Assembly (NCBI GenBank): GCA_018389105.1
Contig: JACATO010001040.1
Span: 434,001-498,000 of the forward strand
Origin: Nautilus pompilius
Taxonomy: Eukaryota; Mollusca; Cephalopoda; Nautilida; Nautilidae
Direction: 5' to 3'
DNA length: 64,000 nucleotides
Under the pieces are notes generated by a model. The model searched no databases. It was not told the DNA's origin and saw only the letters and a program-made list of their open reading frames with translations. Both the position numbers and the translations under genes were made by a program. Positions 56,601 through 64,000 of the stretch are shown here, piece by piece. Each line of letters starts with the position of its first letter. Within the stretch, counting starts at the first letter, position 1.

Positions 56601-58300
56601 TTGGTGAAAGATGTGATGTCATTACTAGTGTGATCCACAGCAATAGAATCCCTTAAAGTGTGAGAAGACCTACTCCTATTAAGTTCCAGAATAAATAGAT
56701 AAATTTTACTTTTGCTATATCAGTTACTTTCCATTTTCAGTTTCAGACATTTGTATTTACACTATGTGAAAATAAACATGTACATTAAAAATATTAACCA
56801 TAATTTCCACTACTGATTAATGATAGCAATGAATAATTTTTCCCCCTGATTTACCATAACTGGTTCCTTTTCTGAATACTAAATAATTCCTCTAAAGTTA
56901 CATCTAAGATAGAACTTTAGTTAGACTGCCTCTTTTTTTTAAAAAAAAATGTAATTTCTTTAAAAGAATGTGTTCTTTTTTTCTCAGTTTTTAAAATCTC
57001 CCAAAATAATATTTATGTTATTCATTTTTTTAATAATTTAAATGCAGCACATAATTCAAAAAAATTTGACAGGATTGATAAAAACAAACAAACGCCCAAA
57101 GTCAATAACCAAATAATGAAAATCAATTTTGGGCTATTAAAAAACAACAACAAAAAATGACCAACCTAATTTTCAACATACTACAGTCAGATGCTTTTGA
57201 CTCAATACCTGTCATTGTCTTATAAAGGATTTACAGCAGCCTTCATTTCTTAATGGTAAAAAAAAAATAAGTAAACAACACAAAGACATGATCTGTTTTG
57301 AAAATTTATTACATCTTAAGAGTTTAGATTTCTGCAAAAGTTGTTGCTGCTTGATATTCAGACAGTATCATTGGAGGCCATATATTGGAATATTAAGAAC
57401 TTTACAATTTGAAAATCATGGAAATGTGCTACTGCATATGATTAACTATTTAATTTTCAACCCTTAGTCTACTATCTTCCCCTTATATGACTTCAAAAAT
57501 TTCTGGATAAGTTTGAAGATTTTTTTTTTTTTAATGTTGCATCATAGCAGAGAGAATCATCTGTCTTTCTATTTAAAATGCTTTTGTCAGTTTCCATAAC
57601 ATCCAAAATAGTTGGTATTTAAAAAAAAAAAATTCTGCACACAATTGCCATTGTTATTACAGCTAACATAATAGATTAAAAAAAAACAATGTTACCATTA
57701 GTATTTTTGTTGTCCTATTAAAGCAATTTGCACGACCATATTAGAGGAACAGCAATACATTGTAGGATGACTGAAGAACTGGAATACCTACAGGGCAGGA
57801 AAGCTGAAGACTACATTTAATTCGTAGTGCCTAAGAGTATGAACAGATGCTCTCTGAAAGGTGTGTAAGAGGAAAACAGAGTGTGGTAACATAGAAAAAC
57901 AAAACAATGTTACAAATATTACAGAAAACAGGCATAGGTTTTGGAGATATAGATCTCCAAGTGCAAACATTCAGGCCACTCCCTCTACTAGCTTCTTGTT
58001 TTGTTTTTTTTTTTTTTCAATGTGATCATCAATCTAATTAATAGAAGAGTGAACACATTTTTAAGTACATCACCCCACACCCAATGTTGACTGCATGAAA
58101 TGGCTTTTTCCAGCATTAGTGTGCCCTAAACGAACCCCAGAATATTTAAGTAACGCAGCAGTACACCTGAACAGTAGTAGCATCACGAGTATTGTGGTGA
58201 TGGAGAACCCTAATATCCATTTCTAGAAACATCGAGCGCATAAATAATCGCATAGAGTGAAATAAGCAACAACGGTTTGGAACAGATTCAGACCGACTAC
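53690..58300. other. AT-rich intergenic/intronic stretch
   Basis: If calmodulin transcripts start at copy B this is part of a 19.6-kb first intron; otherwise it is intergenic. No exon or element is supported. The 126-codon plus-strand frame at 55534-55914 overlaps open frames on the opposite strand and has no recognised feature. Confidence 0.45.
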
Positions 58301-58664
58301 TGCAGTCTCGTGTACCCCTGACACTTTTCCGGTTCCGGGTGTCCGTCATTACCCACACCCCGGGGGGGGGGGGCCGCTCGCCGATGTCCCTTTGTCGGTC
58401 GTCGCCATTGTTAGTTCTTTGAAATGCAGCAGCTGTGAAAACTAAAGGGGGATATGGTTGCCTTGGAATTTCTAGAATCAGGTAGAACCAAACGAACGAA
58501 CAACAAAAACCAGAGAGAGAGGCAGGAATTTCTTAATAGTTTGAAAAGCTGGTGCACTTTTATCGGATACGATGATAACCAGTCGGTCGGAACCGACAGG
58601 AGGGGGTTCATCTGCTTCTGAGTATCCGGGGAAGGGAGGAGGAGGTGCGCGGGGGGGGGGGACA

Positions 58665-58888
58665 CTTTTGTTTACCAGACCGACTCCAGGTTACTGAGAG
58701 ACGACAGCGGGTCCAGCCACAGACCGGGGGGGGGTCGTCGTCGTCGTCAATACGATTCCGGGGAGGAGGAGTCCGGGGGGGGGGGACACTTTGTTTACCA
58801 GACCGACTCCAGGTTACTGAGATGACGACAGCGGGTCCACCCACAGACGGGGGGGGGGGTCGTCGTCAATACGATTCCGGGGGGGGGC
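58665..58888. repeat. Tandem pair of about 124-bp G-rich units (copy B)
   Basis: Same two-unit structure as at 42641-42865, with longer G runs and one fewer T in the second CTTTG start. CGT repeats are shorter in the second unit. Confidence 0.85.
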
Positions 58889-59340
58889 AGGGACCAGGTC
58901 GGAGGTTGTCATGGTCCAGCGATCTGGGTCACTCAGTTGTTTTGGCCACCGCGGGCGACTCTCTTCAGTCAAACAACAAAGATGATCGATGTTCCGCACG
59001 ACGACGAGGAGGAGGAGGAGGGAGCAGCAGCAGCCGTCACCGTATTTACGGATATCCTCGAATAGAAGCCGAAATAACCCGCCGCCCTTTTCTCCCCCCC
59101 TCCCAAGCCAACTCTTCCTCTGGAAAGTGGGGGGGGGAGAGAGAGTGAGAGAGACCTCCCACCACCACCACCACCTACCCCCGGGGGGGTGGGGGGAGGG
59201 TCATCAGTTTTCCAACCGTCGGCTCCCCGGCCGAAGACCGGAAGACACCTGGAAATGTCGGCTGCGAGCCGAACGTTTTGCGCGGTTATTCCGACCAAGA
59301 ATCAAAAATGGAAGACGAGAAAAAGAGAAGTTTCACTCAC

Positions 59341-59343
59341 CAT
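59341..59343 (-). CDS. CALM: Candidate alternative calmodulin exon 1B (ATG only) with donor
   Basis: Minus strand reads AAAATCCGCAATG|GTGAGTGAAA, the same last 13 exon bases and donor as exon 1A. Splicing across 19.6 kb to exon 2 at 39750 would give the identical calmodulin. No other calmodulin exons were seen between 43.9 and 59.3 kb, so it does not belong to a second full gene in this window. It may be a live alternative promoter, a dead copy, or the start of a non-coding transcript. Confidence 0.5.
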
Positions 59344-61300
59344 TGCGGATTTTCAGAGACCTGGGTAAGGAAATTTTCTCGGGTGGAATAAAAGGGGTGG
59401 AATAAAACGCCCCAGAAGACGACACCGACTGCGTGCGTTTGTTGTTTTGTTGTTGTTTTTTTTTTTCTCCCCTGTTGTTGTTGTTGTTGTTTTCTTCCCC
59501 CCCAACGGGCGATGGTCGAAACAGTCGGTAGTAATTCTTCCGCGCCGTCCCCGATTCGAACGTTCCGAAGACACTTCCCCGTATAAATTCTCGGCGGTTG
59601 TAAGCCGAAGCACGGTCGGACGAGCGTTTAAATGTCGAAAGACGAACCTCCCCCCTCCCCCCTCCCCAAACCCCAAAAAAAAAAAAAAGAAAAACGACAC
59701 CTCGTCCAATATTCGACGAGCGGCTGCGACCGGACTACTTCGCTCCTCTCCTTTACAACACGTGGAGGGAACGCGGTTGTTCGGCTGTGTTCGGGCGCCA
59801 ACACATTCATAACGGAAACCATAGCAACGACGTTTTTCATTGGTCAGTTAACGCCTGCAATGCGACAGCGGTCGCCCTGCATTGATGCCGAGTTCAGAAA
59901 GCCGGGAAATGTCCCTGCGGGCTGACGTGGATTTCGCCCCGATGGCCCGAGGAGGGGGGGAAAACCGTGTGAACGATAGAAGTAGAAATTTCCAGTCGTA
60001 CCCTGTCTGTCCCTTTATCGAGAGGGAGTGCCGATCGGGGGGATAAGCCCCGCTTCTGTAGCGAGTAGTATACCGAATAGCAGTAGTGGTACCTCATCGC
60101 CATTTCCGTCGGCCGGTGTTTCCTGATGATGATGATGATTCTCCTGCCTTCCCTCCCCCCCCCCCAACCCGGTTCTCTCTGTTAGGATTTATTTACACAC
60201 ATTTCCACGAAATCTGGGCAAACTTTGCTTAAGAATCAAGACGGAAAGGAAACTTTCCTTTTCCGTATATATATATATATTCTGGGCCATCTATTTCCAG
60301 CATCCGTCTTCCCCCTCCGGTGTAAGTCGATCGAAACAAGTGTTTTCAGCTGTTCTCCACAGAATTATTTGGATCAGTGCTGACACGGAGAAGCCCCTAA
60401 TTTCGAGCTGATGGTTTTTATTTAACCATTTAGCTCTTGGTTTGTTTTTTTTCGATTCAGATGGTCCCGGGAGTGGGGGAGGGAGTGTGGCAAGACAACC
60501 CGATATCGATGCATGCGCTCGGGGTCTCTCCTCCACCCCCCACCGTTTTGTCTGAATGCCTCTTCGCCTCTAAACTAAACAAAAATAAATATTTACGGGG
60601 GCCCCCTAAAAGGAGGGGTGGTGGTTTTGCCCGTCGGTGAGAGAGCACATGTTGGGAAGTGCTTTAGCTCGTACGTATTTCGGTCAGACTCCTCCCCGAC
60701 GGTAATAGTGCAGCAGGCTCTCCCCGGTGGCAGCTCGGGGGAAGTTCGCCGCATTGCGGACAGGATGTTTTAAAAATATTTTTCATTTTTGAACTCTCGC
60801 AGGCTGAAGGGCGGGCGGGACTCGGCCGATGCCGAACGGCTAAGGCTCGGTGCTCCGGAAGGAATAGCATTCGCGAGTCCTAACTGGCTTGCATCAGAAT
60901 TTTTTTTTTCTTTTTACTACTTCCTCTTGTCGTGACTCGGGATTGTCGGTATTCTTTCGACCGTAAACGCCGTGTATTTTGACCACCCCCAGTCAAGTTT
61001 GGACATGTTCCGTTTAACAATAAATTTACACGTCGCGAAAGTTCTCAGCCCCCCCCCCCCGGGTGTTGCTTCATGTCGGAACGAGTCGATTCCCAACTGC
61101 CTTCCAATAATCGCAAAATTGCTGCTGTGGTGATCTTATCAAGGGGTACCCCCCTCCTTTTTTTTGTTTTTTTTTTTTTTTTTTTTTTGCAGTAGTTTAA
61201 TAGAAACATCTAAATGAAAGCGAGCGAGCTTTCCGAAACACGTGTTTCCGGTTGGATTTGCCGCACTCACCTGTCTGTTTATTATTGTATTTTTTGGTTG

Positions 61301-62454
61301 ATTACACGCCCCCAGTGCTGTATTAAATAGTCACCAGTGTATAGTGCGAGAAAGAATGTTGCCTGACATTTCTTGGATACCTTCTCTCTCTCTCTTTTTT
61401 TTTTTTAGTGTTGTAATAAAAGCATAAGAGGCTTTGAATTCAGGTGTTTATTGCTTTCATCAGTTTCTCACATCCCACCCGATAAAACGGACTCCCTGGT
61501 GCAATTTAGCCCTTAAGTGGAGAACATTTGTACGACAGTGATGGGTCAGTTGATGCCTCCACAAGGTTCGGGCACCGTTAAGGTTTAAAAGGCTTAGCTA
61601 TGCGAATGTCAAGTTGTCTGCTGAAGTACAGTGATTAAACAATAATATCTAAAAAGACTTATTTTCATGAACACTGAAGATCGTGAAGGCATTTTAAAAT
61701 TGTTTATACAAATGTGTATAAAACTCGAAATCAAAATGGACCTGGATACGTCCGAGCGGTTCAAATGTCCTTCTTTATAGGTCTGTATGCAGCCTTCGCA
61801 GATAGGTTTCGTTACTAAGTGATCTCCACATACAGTTTCTTATTATTATTATTATTATTTTTGCATCTTCCATGCAATCGCTTTGATGTTCGGTCCTTCC
61901 TCTAGTCCCACAGGTAGCGCCTGGAATGTCTAGCTGTTGTTTCTTGTCTCATTCTTAGTGATCTACTAAACAAGTGATGCGTCTCCGGCAACATCCCAAA
62001 GATTGCTAAAGTATGTCAAAGGTCATCCGTTAGCCCGCTGCTTGGTCGCATATGTGTGGACTAACTGATTTAAAGCATCCGCTTCACTTTTTGGTTGTAA
62101 GATTCGATAATCTACCGTCATCTTCAGCATCAGGATGCATACTCATCTGCAAGACTACACATTTTCCTACTCTCGGAACATATGAGACAGGCATATTAGT
62201 CTTTCTGAAAACGAAATATAAAGCAGCTAAGCTGCCCGTGTTTGTTTGGAAGAAATTACTTTGGTATAAATTACTTTTATTTTGAACATACCGACCAATG
62301 TTAACCCATTTTCACGAAGAATTACAGCTAGTTGTAAGTCTGTGAAGTAGTCAGGCTCGGTTTACTGCTGTGGAATGGCTCTGTCATTTCTAAGACTCTG
62401 CTTTGCCAAATCATCTTGTGCATTATGCTCAGGGTATGAATCATGTATATTCTA
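61301..62454. other. Flank of island B
   Basis: Mixed-composition sequence between island B and mariner copy 2, with a CT run near 61383-61396 and a (TTA)n repeat near 61842-61858. No gene or element recognised. Confidence 0.45.
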
Positions 62455-63528
62455 TTAGGTCATTACAAAAGTTTTGTCGGTTTTAATTATGTTAATTTGG
62501 AGTATATTTTTGCATGCTCATTAAGGTATATGTAAATAAGTTATATATCGTTTGTAGCGTGTGCTTTGGCATACATTATGCAAAATCTACCTTTTTAAAA
62601 ATCATTAAATGAATATTTGTTTCAGAGTTCTGAGTGAAATGTGTATAGAAAAGATTATTATGTGCCATTTTGCTTCACGAGTTCAAACCAGGCTATAAAA
62701 CGAGCAAGGCAACTCGTAACATTAAGCAAGCATGGGGCAAGGACACAGAAAATGAGCGCACAGTGCAATGATGGTTTGCAAAGTTTCGATCAGGAGATGT
62801 GAGCCTCGAAGATAAGGAACTTGACGTCCTTCCAGCTGTGATGACAACCTTTTGCAAACCTCAGTTGAAGCCAATCCAAGAAAAACAGAACGAGAAATTG
62901 CTGGAGAGCTTGGCGTAAGCACTGCAACTGTTTCCCGATATCTTGACAGAATCAGTAAGGTGAAACGACTTGACAAGTGGGTGCCTCACAAATTGAATGA
63001 ACTACAAAAAATCGATTGGTGGACTGCAACTGGTGTCATCTCACAATAACTTCTTGCAACCTGGCGAAACTACCATAGCTGAAAGATCCTATCGTGAATT
63101 AAATGTTCATCAGAATCTCTCCCAACGACAGCCGGCATTGGTAAATAAAGAAGCCCAATCCTGCTCCAGAACAATGCTCATCCTCGTGTTGCAAAAGTGA
63201 CTCCTCAGAAAGGGAACACGTTGGGGTAAAAAACTCTCCCTCATCCAGGCTATTCACCAAACCTTTCTCTCACATATTACCCCTTTTTAAAACTTCCTCC
63301 GTATGAAACCCTTCTCCAACCAAGCAGCAATTGAAACTGCCTTCCAACAGTTTGTCGACTCCAGAAATCCAGATTTTTTTTCAAAATGGTATAAATGCGC
63401 TGGTAACTCGTTGGCAGAAGTGTACTGATTGTAATGGAACTTGCTTTGATTAATAGACTGCACGTTTAGCAACGTTATGAAGTCTCATTGTTGCGGTAAA
63501 AAATCGCAAAACGTTTGTGACAACCTAA
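62455..63528 (+). mobile_element. Mariner (cecropia/Hsmar1-like) relic, full-ended copy 2
   Basis: 1074 bp with TTAGGTCATTACAAAAG at the left and, reversed, TTAGGTTGTCACAAACG at the right, flanked by TA on both sides (62453-62454, 63529-63530). The transposase is dead. In order come FAKFRSGDVSLEDKE after an in-frame TGA (62764), a frameshift and another TGA before RPSS, then QTSVEANPRKTEREIAGELG ... KWVPHKLNELQK. An internal deletion follows, then WWTATGVIS, LQPGETTIAE, a damaged HDNA-like block and a TDCNGT C-terminus. The order matches SETMAR/Hsmar1-type transposases, minus the region with the first catalytic Asp. It is in the opposite orientation to copy 1. Confidence 0.9.
62852..63049 (+). 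pseudogene. Mariner transposase N-terminal fragment (copy 2)
   Basis: An open 65-codon stretch with the HTH (GELGVSTATVSRYLD) and the linker KWVPHKL. The last residues continue across the deletion junction in a partly wrong frame. Nearly identical to copy 1 over its whole length. Confidence 0.75.
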
Positions 63529-63530
63529 TA

Positions 63531-64000
63531 GAATCATTAATAGCGAAGATTTTATTCATACGGGCCTCACTATAGAACGGTGTCATAAAATACATGTAGA
63601 AAAATTTATATTGTTTCCAGATTTTTATGCTAAATGTCACTGCCAAAAAATGGAAGTGTTTCATACTTGAAGAATACGTATGAGAACAAATTATACTACT
63701 GAAAATGGATGACTGGGTCTGACAGACCTAATTTAGCAACTTCATGGTTTAAAAGAAAATGGTGCTGATTCCTCAAATATTTTTTTGTTTGAATTAATAG
63801 AGCAAGCACAATCTGGAAAGACAGACTATTATTGATGGTGGGTTTAGTTAATATTTTGAAATCCGGGCCTAAAACTATTGGAAGGGTGACAATTTCCCCA
63901 TGGTTCATAGTTGTTTTTTTGCCTACAGATGTAGAGATTTTGTTTAAATAAATGAAGTAATAAAAGAATTTTAGGATAAATCTAGAACACTTAAATTCGG
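63531..64000. other. AT-rich window end
   Basis: 470 bp with no recognised gene, RNA or element. The 70-codon minus-strand frame at 63908-63696 has no family signature. Confidence 0.4.

Larger units (their letters stand above)
58665..59981 (-). repeat. Segmental duplication copy B (calmodulin promoter and exon 1)
   Basis: Direct repeat of 42641-43889, with the two tandem G-rich units (starts 58665 and 58789), the exon 1 block and the upstream promoter block in the same order. It differs by a (CCA)n insertion near 59160-59177, a changed stretch around 59390-59440 next to the leader and different homopolymer lengths. The sequence diverges abruptly after GTGTGAACGATAGAA at 59981. Confidence 0.9.
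58310..61300. promoter_or_regulatory. CpG-rich island B (duplicated calmodulin promoter)
   Basis: CpG- and G-tract-rich sequence containing segmental copy B and about 1.3 kb of unique CpG-rich DNA beyond it (60.0-61.3 kb). The promoter-like sites of copy A recur: CCAAT (59843-59839, minus), X-box-like (59815-59828), TGACGTGG (59923-59930) and GAACGTTC (59558-59565). The unique part may hold a separate, divergent promoter, but no plus-strand first exon is recognised. Confidence 0.6.

Noticed and set aside
58645-59405. Long open frames (up to 167 codons) on both strands in the CpG-rich islands, also at 42302-43588 and 59353-59812
   Set aside because: They are low-complexity Gly/Arg/Ser/Pro translations of G-runs and CGT repeats, are open on several frames at once, and change frame between the two near-identical copies. 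Their length is a by-product of GC-rich DNA poor in stops.
61750-61775. GTCCGAGCGGTTCAAATG as tRNA-Leu/Ser-like D-arm
   Set aside because: No anticodon arm, T-loop (GGTTCGANNCC) or acceptor pairing could be found downstream.

Overview
Eukaryotic nuclear DNA from an animal, most likely a lophotrochozoan and probably a mollusc (inference). The bulk is AT-rich with many poly-A/T runs and microsatellites. Genes are split by GT-AG introns. Three partial or complete genes can be read from their exons, and the rest is mostly decayed transposons plus two CpG-rich islands. The calmodulin is a canonical animal one. The recurring TTAYCTCCCTT motif, which I recall as common in mollusc genomes, points the same way. 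I cannot fix the species.

Layout. 1-1414: last intron and last coding exon of a TTC7-type gene (+), followed by about 14 kb of AT-rich sequence with one Tc1/mariner relic. 15764-26701: an eight-exon STPG4-like sperm-tail PG-rich repeat gene (+), whose introns hold a CR1-like LINE relic broken by a 369-bp Tc1-like element, a SINE, a dead Tc1 transposase and a pogo-like MITE. 28784-29320: relic of a LINE with an R4/Dong-type C-terminus (-). 33339-43307: a complete calmodulin gene (-), five coding exons for 149 codons, with a first exon carrying only the ATG. The calmodulin promoter and exon 1 lie in a CpG-rich island at about 42.3-44.6 kb. About 1.25 kb of that island, including the ATG-plus-donor exon, is present again in the same orientation at 58.67-59.98 kb, inside a second island at about 58.3-61.3 kb. 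Between the islands is AT-rich DNA with a hAT element (51586-52682, 8-bp target duplication) and a mariner relic (52876-53684); a second mariner copy lies at 62455-63528.

Two things stand out. First, TTC7, STPG4 and calmodulin are neighbours, as TTC7A, STPG4 and CALM2 are on human 2p21 (and TTC7B/CALM1 on 14q32, from memory), so this looks like an ancient bilaterian linkage. Second, the calmodulin promoter and first exon are duplicated. Because the first exon contributes only the initiator codon, either copy could splice to the shared exon 2 and give the same protein, which would make this a candidate pair of alternative promoters. No operons, CRISPR arrays, rRNA genes or confident tRNA genes were seen.
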